Source of the DNA: Ehretia macrophylla
Taxonomy: Eukaryota; Streptophyta; Magnoliopsida; Boraginales; Ehretiaceae
Reading direction: 5' to 3'
Length of the DNA stretch: 64,000 nucleotides
NCBI GenBank assembly: GCA_037974665.1
Contig: CM075770.1
Location: forward strand, 98,191,350-98,255,349
The position numbers were made by a program, and so were the translations under genes. Of this stretch, positions 1 through 12,608 are shown one piece after another (positions within the stretch are counted from its first letter, which is position 1; each line of letters opens with the position of its first letter). The notes beneath the pieces are model-generated. The model did not search any database and had not been told where the DNA came from. It worked only from the letters and a program-made list of their open reading frames with translations.

Positions 1-1682
1 CAAATTAAGTTTATTCAATTCCCAACTTTCAAGTCATGCAAATAGATTGGACTTTGATATTCTCACCTTATTTGTAATCCAACTCTTGATCATGCCTTAA
101 CCCTTTTTACATTTGCCAGAAAATATAAAAGTACATATTTCTACTATCTTTTTGTAGTGTTTAGTTTCTTTTGCTTTCTGGATATCCTATGTAGCGGGCT
201 TTAAGGCCAACAATCCCCCACCATTATGACTGAAGTTTCCAGATTTTAAAGGGACCCCGACGTGCCTTAATCACTCAAAATATCAAGGTTCGAAACCTTA
301 CACTATAGCACATATCCCAAATTACAACGTCTAAGATAATGGTGCTTACAGATTTACAACATATTTATACCAAAATTATTCAACAAAGGTACGTACAACT
401 CTTTTTCTTTTTTTCTTTTTTTAATTGTTTTCTTTGTTTTTTTTTTTTTTTTTTCAGAGTGTACAGAGTAACAGAACATAATGTACAGACATGGCATAAA
501 GGTTTATGTTTCAATCACAAGAAGTTCTCATAACAAACAGTAATCATATCTCAGTCCTTTCATAATCACATACCTATCAATTCAAGCAAAGAAGAACAGC
601 TAGGCTTACTAATTAATACAGTAACCCAAAGTTTTTCTTACGGAATTTCCTCAGAGTTTTTTACAGTGTATAGCTAATAACACAAGTTCTCAAATCATCT
701 AAATCATCTTCCTTTAAACTAGTAGGGTAGCAACCTACTCTTTTTATGAACAATATGGTGTATTTCTTGCATATTTTGAAAAAGATTTTCATGAAATACA
801 CGCACCCCCACACTGAAACTTTGCTTGTCCTCAAAAAAATAACAATGTAATATACTGAGAGTGTAATATGCAAGTAATAACAAAATGACAACTACTACAT
901 CCCCAAACCTATGGTTTACTTACTCTATAGCGCATATTGATCAGGTATAAAGGGAAATGTAGTAAGGAAAGATATCACCGATGTGAAGTATTTCTATATT
1001 GATGTCAAAGATTTTCTACTATCTTTTGCCAAAAGATGTATCATTCTACAATTAAATATTAGTAGAAAAAGTATTTTACTGATTATCATCAACAAAAAAA
1101 AAATAGTTAGTTATACTAAATAAATTAAAATAGTCAAACAAATAAAGGGGAGAAACCAAAAAGAAAAATGGTCAAGGAAAATAACTAATATATTAAGCAA
1201 ATAATTTAATTACCCAGACCATTTATACTCTTTTGGGGGTTCTAGAGTTTTAAACTAAAACATTAAAGCATTTTAAAAAGAACACTATGTTGCCTCTTAG
1301 TAGCGCTAAGTTTATCGTCTCCATCCAAATTACAAAAATCACACAGACAAAACATAAACACACATAATAAGAAACCATTTAAAAATCTAGGTTGTCTCCT
1401 AGTAGCCCTGAGTTTTACGCCCTCAACCAAGCGCAAATGTTAAAGCCTTCTATGTTTAAAATTCTTCGATACATATTGCCTAATAATCATTTCAGCACAG
1501 TTTTTGAATGGAAAAGGATCATGCAACAGATGATAGTTCTTTGTTCCTACAGAACGTGATTTTTCCAAGTCACCATAAAAAGGTAACAATTCCCATCCCA
1601 ATGTGATATGTGTGGGAATATTCATGATAATGTTAACAAGGGCCATAGTTTCTTGTAACACAGTGTATCCCATTTGGTCAAC
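1..1682 (-). other. Non-coding 3' part of Athila-like internal domain
   Basis: On the element's own strand this stretch lies downstream of the gag-like remnant. It is AT-rich with T-runs near 429-454 and has no credible reading frame. Two diverged copies of a short motif (gttgcctcttagtagcgct near 1290 and gttgtctcctagtagccct near 1391) lie about 100 bp apart. No pol homology was seen. Confidence 0.6.
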
Positions 1683-3176
1683 TCATAAGTTAAAAGATGT
1701 ATGCAACAAATTGTTCAGAAATGGGTCAAATCCAAATTGTGCCTCCATGGGTAATGTTGTGAACTTCACAATAGAGGAAGGCACATCAAATGAAGAACTG
1801 AGATGACTTTCAACAGGAGAGAGAGTGTTATAGTCAGTTGAAAAGGACTTGGAAGTATTGGACTCATTCTCTCGTTCAATTTGATAAAAAAAGTCATTCA
1901 GTCTCATTAACAACTTTTTCAGGTGTCAAAAAGGATGTAGGAATTACAGTAGACTCAACAGACTCATCCGACAAGAGTGTGGGTTCTATGGAAGTGGGTA
2001 TACCTATTTTCCCGAGAGAGGAATCAGAGTCGGGTTGAGTCATAATATTACTAAGGTCATCTTGTCCTTCTAAGTGAGACAATTGGTCATCTTTTTCCTT
2101 AAAATTCATTTTTCCTATCAGATTTTTCCCGATTAATCTTGCTCATTACATCAATCTGGTTATATGTTATTTCATCAAAAGGGTTCACAATAGACTGAAT
2201 GTGTTGGTGATCATTAGTCCAACTAAGTGCATTCTCGACTAGTTGGTCTAAAGTTTGAAGCATATGAGCATTGGATTGGACAAGTTGAGAAAGTTGGTCA
2301 AACTTGTCATTGGTCATGGATTCGGTAGAAGCAAAGTCAATCCAATCATCCTGGTGATCATTTTGTTTGAAAAGATTAATGATAGGGTCAACAGAAGATT
2401 CAGATTGAAAAGGTGTAGGGACTTGACTTTCAAAGTTTTGAGAAAAATTTCTTGACTCCAAGGTGATGGCTGGTTTTGCCATTCTAAAGTGTGTGCCTCA
2501 GACCTATTGTCTACCTCATTTCTAGTGTTACACTCTCTGCCCTGATTATCTCCCTTAAACACTTCTATTTCCTCAACAACTTGGTTTTGGATAGTTTTGT
2601 GATGAATGAAACTATATTGGTCTATTGAACTCATGACAGGTTGAATAGAGTGTTCGTCTTTTTTCCACCTATTCGTGCTCTCGGCTAGCTGACTGATTTG
2701 GTCTTGTAGCCTATCTATGGATTGATGATTAGATTCGATGAGTTAGACAAGTTGGCCAAACTTGTCGTCGAAGTTTGGTGATCAGGAGAAGAAAATTCAA
2801 CCGAGTTAGGATAGCAAAAGTTTTGTTTGAAAGAATTACTTTGAAAGCTTTCACAAAACTCAGAAGAATTGGGGTTTTGAGATGCACTATCTTCAAAATT
2901 TTGAGGCAGAAAAGATGCATCATTTTTGTACCAAAATGAATTTTGATGATTTTGCTACTCCGGGCTATATGCATTTGAGTACAAATCATTGTTAGAAAAA
3001 TAACCATAAGTAGTAGAATCATAACTGTCAAAGAACTTGGGATTTTGGGGACAATTTTCAAAGGTATGCCCAAATTGAGAACAAAGTTCCCACGTATTTG
3101 GGATAGGGGTTGGGTTAATTTCATTAAAAATCCATCGATCGGATGAACCATTAACATGAGTCATATTTTCGATCAT
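1683..3176 (-). pseudogene. Decayed gag-like ORF of Athila-like element (copy 1)
   Basis: Reading on the minus strand starts with an ATG at 3176, about 210 bp past the primer-binding site, where gag begins in an LTR element. The first 73 codons contain a knuckle-like C-x4-H-x4-C (CSQFGHTFENC) whose expected first cysteine is replaced. A stop then interrupts (frame end 2955), and an acidic, Asn/Ser-rich frame continues in pieces to about 1683, including an ATG-started part at 2482-2099. A 1-nt deletion near 2450, relative to copy 2, breaks the frame. It is a relic. Assignment to gag rests mainly on position plus the degenerate knuckle. Confidence 0.6.
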
Positions 3177-3384
3177 CTAAAGTTCCAAAACATTTTATGC
3201 AACTAATATACTATACAAATAATAATATAATTTATACAATTTAAAATAAGTATAGACAATGTAAACAATAATTACGACACTTAAACAACAGTTTTAAAAC
3301 AAGTATAGACAATATAGACAATAATTACAACACTTTAAACAAGTTCACATAATACTTTTATCAATAACTAAACTAGACCGCGCT

Positions 3385-3402
3385 TCCCCTGCAATGGCGC
3401 CA
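3385..3402 (-). other. Primer-binding site, tRNA-Asp type
   Basis: On the minus strand, six bases past the LTR end, the sequence TGGCGCCATTGCAGGGGA nearly matches the complement of the 3' end of plant tRNA-Asp, as used by Athila-type elements. Copy 2 carries the closer version (46023-46040). This fixes the element's orientation. Confidence 0.82.
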
Positions 3403-3408
3403 AAAACT

Positions 3409-6400
3409 TGATTGCTACTTGGTGTGTGTTATAAACATGTGCAAAATTACCAAGTTTTAATAACCCACAAGTGCACGGATCTTGTAGTGTAGTGTGCAAA
3501 GAGTGTGAAATTGTATCCATAGGGAAGCTCGTTAGTTAGTTAGTGAAGTAGTGTGTTAAAGTGTTAAAGCGGTAAGTGACAGTTTGTAGAAGGCGTTTGA
3601 TTAAATTATACTACAACTAAACTAAACTAACTAAGTAAAAGTAGAATACGAGGGAGAGGAATCTAGGGGGATGGACATGCAATGAGGCAGTCAATATAGG
3701 CTCGGCATCCAAGTTCTCTAATTTTATGCACGAGGTTAAGCTACAAGCATTAACCTAGTCAATTATCTTAGTCTATTAAAATTCTGATTACTAACTTTGA
3801 TGTAGGTATCGTTCCACCCTTCGTATGGATCTGTCCTTGCAACCTGCTGTAATAGGTCAGTTTCAATTAAGTAATCAATATCTCCTTTCTAGTCTAGAGC
3901 TATGGTACAACCTATAGTCTCATGGAATCTTAAAGTTGTCAAGCTATTGATTCACTATTAAAGCATGGATATGTTGCACGAAAGTAAAGCAATTATAATG
4001 TCTATTGAAAAGCATTACGTATGAAAGACAATAAAGTAAATCATAACGTCTACTAAAAAGCATTACGTATGGAAGACAATACTGAATTTAAAGTAAGCCA
4101 TATATTGCAATTGGATTAAATAAACTGAATCCGATACCATATATTAAAAGACTGTCATTTACAATATCCTCCCCTAACTAATAGCTCTACTCATACATAA
4201 TAATAAATACAACTACTACAAATAAGAGAGTCAAGAAAGGCTCCTCCGATATCACGACTTTGTATTTCAGATTCTAAGAATTTGAGTAGAGGTCCGATGC
4301 AAAATAACTATTCGGGTAGAACTAGTTTTTCCCTAATAAAAGCTACTTGGGCAGAACTTTCTCCGAATAAGAGTTTTTCTATTAAAATATATTCAGGCAA
4401 AACTTCCCCCATATTCTACTGCTACTACTAAATTAAACTAACTAATTAACTAAAACTAAAATTAAAACTAAATTAAACTAATTAAATAATTAAATAAAAC
4501 AAATATTAAAATCTAAATTATATATAAAATTAGTCCGGGGAAAGGGGTATTTATTGGCAAATTTTTAGAGGCGCGCTCAAGCGCACTTCCTGGCGCGCTC
4601 GAGCTCGCATGCCTTCATCCGCTGGTTGCACGACACATGGTGTTTCGGAAGCTGGTGGAAACATCTGGGTAGTGCGCTTGAGTGCCCTATGGGGCGCGCT
4701 TGAGCACGCCTGTGACGCCCGAGATTCAACCGTACTTCTAGCTTACTATTGCATCCACTATTTGTGCATTTTTTTGTGCTTTGCTTGTTGTCTTCTTTAA
4801 TCATTATTCATTCTATTTTTCAACTATTGAATTACCATGAATTAGTATTTTTATTAAATCATATTAATTATTTTAGGAATGAGAAAAATATGCATTTGAG
4901 CTTAGAGCGATAGAAGCACTCGTTTAGAAAATGTTTTGCCAATCTAATGAATAGTGTTACGTAACTTAACTTAGTGTTTTAATTAGCTAGCATTAATTTG
5001 CACTTTAGGACTTGGTTCTAGCTAGTTTAACTCATATTTTGACCTCACACTCTCACTAAAATAGCTCACCCAAACATTTACTCACACAACACACAACATA
5101 AGCTCATAACTAGCAAAACAAAAAAAAAGATGCAGGAATTACTGTAGCAAATCCGAGAATCAGCATAGGAGGAGAATGAGAGGATTTTGCTCATCAAATC
5201 TTCAAGCCAAGCCAAGCCAAGCAAGGAGCAAGTAGTTTAGGGTGTGTGCAAGCCTTCTAGGAGCTCCTACGTGCATTAGGTGAGGGTTTTGCATATTATT
5301 TTTGCATGTGAAATATATGTCAACTTTCTTGAATTTATTTATTTGCTATATTATGATGATGCAATGCTTAAATATGCTTATGTATGTTGTGTATAAGTAG
5401 TAGATACCTAATTTATGCTATTGTTTCATAGTTTAAACGGTTGAAATCGCTTGTTGATCGTAGGGCATGAATAGTGACGGGAAAATTAGGAATTTGCAAA
5501 ATCAGACCTTGTAGCTTGAATTAATGGTTCTAATATGTGCTTTAGATATTAATGAAAGTAGTGTAAAGGCCTTGTAGGGTTTAATTGCCCTTAACCTAGT
5601 GAAAGAATGAAATAGCCGACTTTTAGAAAGGGATTTCAGGGTTATCGCGAATCCGGGTTGAATTGGCCTCCACATTTAGTAATCCTAGGCTATTTAGGAC
5701 CTAATTAAGCTTTGCTAGCCTCCATTTGAGTCCCGGATGAGGTATGTGTAGTACAAAGTCAAAAGAGTAAAATTAGGGATTTTTGTGTTAAACGCGGGTA
5801 ATTGGGTAGTTTCTAGGGTCCTAGGGGTGCCATAAGGGATAATTAAAAGTATGGAATAGCCTGCTCATTTAACTAGAACATTAACTTGTGTTTGGAAGAA
5901 AATACAAAAGGGTTTTGAGTCAAACATAAATTCGGGTGAATTTGGTTGATATATTTGGTGTTCTTAGGGTAAGTAGGGACTAAATGTGCTTTTATAACTC
6001 TTATTTGAGCTTTGATTAAGATACTTGTAGTACAAACGCACAAAGGGGTAATCGGGGCTTTTGTGGCTAATTCGGGTTAATGAATGATTTCAAGGGTTCT
6101 AAGTGTACCATAATGTGTAACTAGAAGATTAGAATAGTTAGTTGGTGAATCTTGAGCCTTAGCCTTGCTTTGTAGTTAAATGACTTAGGATAACAAAAGG
6201 GAAACTCGGGGTTTCATGGTTAGCCTTCGAATTAGCTTTGGTACTTGTATATCTTGCCTTTACATGTTGTTATATGGCATTTGTGAGCATTTCGTGAAGT
6301 TTCATGATCATCGGTCATTGACCCCTTTGTGTTGGTATAGTTATTTTCATATTTAATGCTTATATCTTGTTATAATGTTTATACTTCTTGTACTTTGTTA

Positions 6401-8519
6401 AGATCAAACTCTAATAAACATTGCATGCTAAGTGAGTAGGACTATAAGGATAACTCATCTAGATATATGATTATTGATTATTGTATTTAAAAGTAATTGG
6501 AATTTATAACTTATGATCTTAACTTAATGGTATTTGATACTTCTAATATATATTATGTTCTCTAATGATATGGTAAGGTGAACATTGTATCTTAATTGTG
6601 TGTGGGTTATGAACTTGTGTGAATAAGTGATTATAAATCTAGCTTCTAATGTTGTAAGGTTGAGTTAAGTAAGAGTTGAGTTGGAATTGATATAGTTAAT
6701 TGCTAAACTTATATGAACACCCTAGGGTTGCATACTTGAGGTAATTCGGGGAGTTGAAGTAAATCTGGGCTATTCTTTTAGCGTGCTTGGCATAATCTCA
6801 TGTGAGGGAGACTTCATCCTTATGTGCATAATAGTTTATTTACTTGTACTTAGATTATGTGCACTTATTGTCTATATATTGTGTGTGAGGGTAACCTACT
6901 TTGTTGTCCCTCAATCATGTGTTTATTGATGTATTCTATTGTTATTATTTTGATTGCATTTCATCGTGGTTGTGCAACCATTTGGGCATGGTAGTGTCGT
7001 GGAAACCGGGCGGTATTGGGCATGTCGGTATACCTCGGCTACTATGGTTACCCAGTCCCTTTCTCACTTGGGATGCCGCCCAAGGAGAGTTGGGTCGTAA
7101 GATTTCGGGGTACATCTGGAGTACACCCATTTTGGAGTTATAAGGGATGTCGGCTTATCGATATCAGTGTCATATTACATTGGGATTTCAATTCGTGATT
7201 GAAGAACAAGTGAATCGTATCCTTTTTAATGTGTGGTAACTTGTTGTTTCAATTGTTCTTTGTTTGTAAAATGCTTTATTGTACTAACTGCTGCATTGCA
7301 CGTCCCCAGTAGACCTTATCCCTCACTGGGAAATTGTGATTGTTCATACCTCGCTAAACATGTTTCAGGTGGTGCAGTTGGAGGAGTTGACTTGATTGCT
7401 GTGTGCTGTTACTTGAGATTTGAGTGATTGCTGCTAAATTGTGGAAGACCTTTATTGTTCTACTTTCTATTCTATTTTGGAGCCTAAGGGCTTATGTATA
7501 TATATTTGGGTAGTTGCAGGTTTGAAAGCTAAGTAGATGTAGTAAGTGTTATGGAATTGTGACACGTAATAACTTGTATTTTTGCTCTTAGCTTCTTTGC
7601 ATGCTTGGGAGTGAATGACGGGTTGTTTTCAATTTCTAAGAATGCTTAAAAGCTATTATGGAGTGGCATAATAAGCGGTTTTGTAAAGAAGTTAAGTTTT
7701 GAATGCATGCTTGTGTGTATCTAAACTGTTTGCATGTCTTAAGGCTCGGATGACCTTAAAGTTGAGATTTTTATTTTGGAAATGGCTTTAGTGTTGTTCT
7801 ATAGCTTATTTGAATGTTTACAGGTTTTCAGAATGTCCACGGCATAGAGGAGATTCTGTCCGTTTTCCTTAAAATTTTGAGACCGGGTTAGAATTGGGTT
7901 GAGAATAGCTTGGGTTTTAGAGCCTCCGGTCTCGTGAGAGATCGGGGCATTATAACGCCTCTATTGGTTCGCTGGATTTGGGCCATGTGTTTCTTCCAGA
8001 AGATGATGGAATTTTTTGGTCAAGGGCGCTCGAGTGCCCAGGAGGGTGCGCTCGAGCGCCCTTCTGTTGACTTTTTGGCTTCAAATTCTGACTTTGACCA
8101 GATGGTTGACCATGGTATTTTTGGGAGTTTTTCACTATTTTGACCCTCCAAATGATGGAATTTGGCTAAAATCACGCCGTTTGCTCAGAAGGCCGTTTCT
8201 ACCCAAAAAAGTGGTATGATTTGTGAAAAACGGACATAGGTCACTATTTGAGATCATTGAGGTCAATGTTTCGAGTCCGATTTTGCGCTAGTTTCGGCCA
8301 AATTTCTTCTGTATAAGCTTCATTCTTCCACCAATTCCCATGTTTCCCTATTCCTAACTTCTTGACTTGCAATTTGGATCGTTTCAGGTCTGATTCTTCA
8401 CTTTTCGGTATCATCCTACATTGCATCAAAAGTTTATAAGTGTTTGCATTTATTCCTAAGTTATGATGCAAATGTAGCACAAATATAATGGTTTGAGTGT
8501 TGCAAATACAATCACATCA
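3409..8519 (-). mobile_element. 5' LTR of Athila-like element, split by a solo LTR (copy 1)
   Basis: The plus-strand left end is TGATTGCTACTTGG and the right end is ATCACATCA, giving TG...CA termini. Its own sequence is about 1.86 kb (3409-4710 plus 7960-8519). The rest is an inserted Tekay-like solo LTR. It contains AT-rich simple sequence near 4420-4530 and GC-rich blocks with repeated gcgctcgagcgc-like motifs near 4568-4710 and 8025-8065. No gene is present. Confidence 0.87.
4711..7954 (+). mobile_element. Solo LTR, Tekay/Del-like gypsy, inside the Athila-like LTR (copy 1)
   Basis: The element begins TGTGACGCCCGAG and ends GATCGGGGCATTATA, and is flanked by ACGCC at 4706-4710 and 7955-7959. 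The Athila-like 3' LTR at 40490-42334 lacks this block and shows the empty site, which proves insertion. Its terminal sequence (CTCGTGAGAGATCGGGG) and an internal stretch near 6960-7190 resemble the LTR of the gypsy element at 29032-38636, so both belong to one broad family. The last dinucleotide is TA, probably a mutated CA. No genes. Confidence 0.85.
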
Positions 8520-9357
8520 GTATATTAGGACTACCCAACTAATGATGAAGTGAAATTCTACGAACCCTTAGTAATTATTTTGCAACCAATTCATTCTGTC
8601 TGAATTATCCTGATTGAGCTAGAGTCATGGATATGGTCGTCAAACTCCATTACTTAATAATATGCTCAAATCTATTTAATCAGTAACTCATGAATAATTC
8701 GTGGAGCGATCCACTATTCTACCTTGGCCAAGAATTTCCAGTTACTCGATTAATAGATCGCATAAGATCCCTAATTGACAGATTCCGTATCTACACACAC
8801 TTATCTCCATGTCAGAATAGATCATAACCATTGAGTACATTATTCAATCCTTGATGAAGACTAACTTTATTGCACCAACAAATTATGGTATCCCTAACAC
8901 AAGATAACCGTCGTGTCTCAAGTCTAAAGACTAATTGCATCATGACATTGTACAATGAATTATTGACTAATCCATGTAATTTGTTGTACTAGCGGTCATG
9001 TCTAGTAACTTATTCTCAACAATCACTTATACATCTACCCTTACGATATGAAACTAATAGCTCAAATTAATACCTCATATTATTTGGATGGTAGACTGTA
9101 ATATAATTTTTTTGGATAAACTAACGCCTAATTAATTTATCCTATGATCGGAGACTACTTTTAGAATATATTTTTAATATAGATTATGTCACTCATATCC
9201 TTACTTTTAAGGATAGAATCTATAAATATTATTCTAAGGACTTTTATTTAAATAGTTAATCACATTGAATGATATTTAAATAAACTTCCCACATTAAATA
9301 AATAATATAATTATTATGTCCTAAAATAAATTGACTTTTAGGGCATATAATCCAACA
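8520..9357 (-). mobile_element. Right part of SIRE-like copia solo LTR (copy 1)
   Basis: This is the remainder of a solo LTR interrupted by the Athila-like element; its left part is outside the window here and lies at 39861-40489 in the whole copy. On the minus strand it begins TGTTGGATTATATGCCC, the start typical of SIRE/Maximus copia LTRs. GTATA follows at 9358-9362. Confidence 0.8.
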
Positions 9358-10463
9358 GTATATTCTTAACTAACCTCATGAATTGTCATAATCTCAACAT
9401 AATTTGAAGAGGTAGTAGTCATGGTTTGTTTTTCTTAAAGGTCAAGCAAATATGTGACATATAATATATATATATATATATTATATTGTGTATGTTTTTA
9501 TGCATACAGATACGTATATACCATTGATTTGTATATGTTAAAAAATGTGAATGTCAATGATAACATTCAGAATGCATCAATAAATAAACATGGATACCGA
9601 TTGTGGTAGAAGACTTAAAGTTCCATCCTAAATCAATTCAATATGGTATCATAACTAAGTTTTACTCCAATCTTATTTATTCACGTTAGTACCATTTTGT
9701 TTAGATGCCGACTCTAGTATATGAAGATTTTAGTTCACATGTGTGTGTATATATATATCGAGTCTAGAATTATTAATTGGACCTCATTTAAATAGATTTG
9801 AAGTAATTAAGTGTTAATTACAAGAACAAGTGTAGCTGCCGCCCACTTTGTATTTTCATCCTTCTTTTTATTCTAACCTTATTACTTTAGAAATTACACA
9901 AGGACCCTAACCTAATGTTAGAACTTTTTTATTTTTATGTACTACCACTAATTGAGACAATTTTTTGTTATTTCAAAGATGGGTCGAGGTTGATAGATAA
10001 AGCGCAAAATATAATCTATGGTGATCGAGTTCAATTAAACCAAAAGTCTATTTCACTACTCTTATTATTTTTATTAGTTGAGTGATATGTAAGAAGTAAG
10101 ACATGTTTTAAATCTAGAATAGTTTGATGATGAGGCCCATAAAGTATTGTAAAGCCAGATCCCTTTCTTCCATTCGGATACTAATAGTCTATATATTAGT
10201 GTTTCTAAACTCGAGCCAAGATGATTCACTAAATGACTAAAGCTTTGTTTGTCCTAACTTTTAGATACACAAAAGTGCTTCTTGAGAGTTTAGAAGATGA
10301 AACTAACATGTTTCGCCTTACTTTTAAGTAAAAGTTGAAGTTGTAAAAGATTAAAAAATAAGAAGCCCCAAATTGGAGTTTTTCAAAAAAGACTTTTGCA
10401 AACCCTGTTTTTATATAATGCGGAGAGTTATTTTTCTTTTCCTTTCTCAACTATGAACTATTT
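9358..10463. repeat. Right end of module P3 (copy 1)
   Basis: Homologous to 13047-14210 in P1 and 23515-24690 in P2, including a TA microsatellite (about 9461-9482). At about 10463 the homology jumps from the gene-proximal part of the module to sequence equivalent to the start of the next module, so the gene-bearing part is missing. Nothing coding was seen. Confidence 0.8.
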
Positions 10464-12608
10464 AATTTCTCCCAAGTACATAAAAAAACCTTTTGTTTAG
10501 ATATTGGTGTGAAATCAAAACTTCTTCTAAAAATACTTGTATTGTTTTTCTTATCCACCACTATTCTCTTCATATATAAATAATTAGAACTTCTATCTTG
10601 TACAAAATAATTGTCAAAAGATAATATAGTGATGATAAATATACAGAGAAAGAAAAATAAAATAAATTCTATAAATTTCTCTTATTCATTTTTGGTTTGA
10701 GTTAGCTTTATTTATAGGATTTCAAATATTCTAGATTCATAGGCTCTGACATAATCACATTAGCTGTTTTATCACACTCAGTTTCAAATTATGTTTTGAA
10801 ATTATGTTTGTTATATTTTGAGTTTATTGTTGTGTAATTCTTATGGCTTATCTTCATTTGTTAACTACAGTAACTATTTGTATAAATTGTTGTAATCGCT
10901 CAATTAATGAAATATAGAAAAATACTTTAGCTAAGTGGATGCCTCAAAAACTAACTTTATCTGCACTTACGGGGGTGTGTTGAATTATAATAAATAATAC
11001 AATTAACCCCTTTTTAACAGCTTAAATTTTAAATGAGGTGCTCACTTAATATTAGCAATAAAAAGGCCTTAACATAACCATAGTAGCTGATTGCATAGGC
11101 GTTGATATAATCATACTTGCCTTTATGATTTTCCAAAATGTGGCTTTCACGTTCATTCATTCTTCCGATTTTCACATTGATCTATATTGTGACATTCAGT
11201 TTCCTTGGTATTGCAAGTTTTACATTCATTCGTATTACAAGTTCCACATTCGTTCATATCATGATATTCACATTTATCCATATTGTGGCTTTCTCACTTG
11301 TTCATATTATAGCTTTTATACTAGTGAATATTCATTAGTGAGTACTTCATAACACTCCTTATTGAAAATTCACCACAAAAGTATATTTTATCAAAACCTT
11401 TGCCAAGAAAAACCTAATAGGTAAAAACTTGACTAAGAAAAATGAATAAACTATTCTTACAATGATATATAACATACTTGGTCTATCGCATTAAAATATT
11501 ACCAAGAAAAACCCAATATGAAAAAAACCCTTAGTAAACAAATTTATTAGATTTTCACTTGAGTGTACTTGTTGAATATCAATGACACAATTAGTTTGAA
11601 TCTTATAAACATAGACAAATTTCGAAGATATTTGTTTTGTCTCTTCACATTCAATATAACCAACTTTGATTTGTGTATTATAGATGTCAAAATTTACAAT
11701 TACGAATTTGCAGACACCAGCAATCTATACGATCAAAAGGCAAAGAGAGTGACGTGAGTCTTTGACACTAGTGTTGTGCCAGCTAAAGACGCTCTAACAC
11801 TCAAGTCAGTGCTTTATTGGGAGGTGTATAAATATGAGAACTGATGAATATAAGGAAGATTAGGGGAACTACCATAGTAGGAACCGCGAAGTATATGGTG
11901 GGCTATTGATAGAAAGGGGGAAAGAGTGAGTATTGCTAGAGGTGGTGAATACTCGATGTTTTTCCTTTAGGGTAGGCGTGTCCTATTTATAGTTATCGGT
12001 AGACCGGGAGCCCATAGACTCTAGGATTGTATTTTTTGAGGATTCCTATGAATCCATCGTTATTTATCCCTTAAGATTGTGATAAGGTTGGATCGTACCC
12101 TAGTCCGTTGTTGTCATCCACTTACGATAGATTAGGTAATTGAGTTGTCCTTATAATCATCTATCCTTAGATATCTAAAGAGTTCAAGCCCTATTCGAAT
12201 TCATCATCGATTATCCATATGTAATGGTATCGATGCCCGGGCTCACCTAAGGGCCTTGGCCGAGGATGAGCCTACTGTAGGGTATCCCGTGAGCTATTGG
12301 ACCGCATATGTATCTAGTCCTACTATCATGAGTTGGTAGTAGAACTCATCTTATGGCCTTGGGCTTATAGTAAGCCAACCATAAGGGTAGCCGGTGACGA
12401 CCGAATTGTTTATGGATTATAGCTCTACCTTCATGGGTTGAAGGGGATCAAATGATCTGTCGCTATGGGACCATGGGCCCAAGACCGGTTTTGATTATAA
12501 CATGTATTACATGCTACATTATCTTCATATGATGCAATTGGATTATCTTTGTGGGAGAGTAATTCCTATGATTACGAACATGTCGCATGACAAATCTCAA
12601 GCATATAG
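10464..12608. other. Gene-free module flank with degraded LTR sequence
   Basis: No supportable gene. Near 10970-11000 the sequence gggggtgtgttgaatt resembles a copia polypurine tract followed by an LTR start. Downstream, 11340-11540 carries repeated phrases of the form aagaaaaacc-aata. The reading frames at 11125-11352 come from tcattc/cacatt-type repetition rather than a protein. The same stretch occurs in P2, P3 and copy 2. Confidence 0.5.

Larger units (their letters stand above)
1..8519 (-). mobile_element. Athila-like Ty3/gypsy element, minus strand, copy 1 (left part outside window)
   Basis: Only the 5' half of a minus-strand element is in the window: internal domain 1-3408 and 5' LTR 3409-8519. 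The LTR has TG...CA ends and is followed on the right by GTATA (8520-8524), which matches the target duplication seen whole in copy 2. A primer-binding site lies next to the LTR and a decayed gag-like reading frame follows it. No reverse transcriptase, RNase H or integrase was visible in the 3.4 kb present. Confidence 0.85.

Noticed and set aside
2729-3157. 142-codon hydrophobic minus frame (also 45367-45789)
   Set aside because: A shadow in another frame of the gag-like relic. Its Leu/Ile richness comes from the alternate reading of Asn/Ser-rich codons.
4568-4720. GC-rich repeats with gcgctcgagcgc, considered as a regulatory array
   Set aside because: They are LTR-internal, recur only where the Athila-like LTR recurs, and show no regular spacing like an operator or CRISPR array.
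3409-8519. Idea that this is a LARD-type element with a 5-kb LTR
   Set aside because: The 3' LTR at 40490-42334 is only 1.85 kb and shows the empty site. The extra 3.2 kb is a separate solo LTR with its own ACGCC target duplication.
11125-11352. 75-codon frame repeated at 21588, 28323 and 53806
   Set aside because: Present in all modules, but made of repeated cattcat/cacatt-type sequence. Two overlapping frames look equally 'conserved', and there is no promoter or protein signature.
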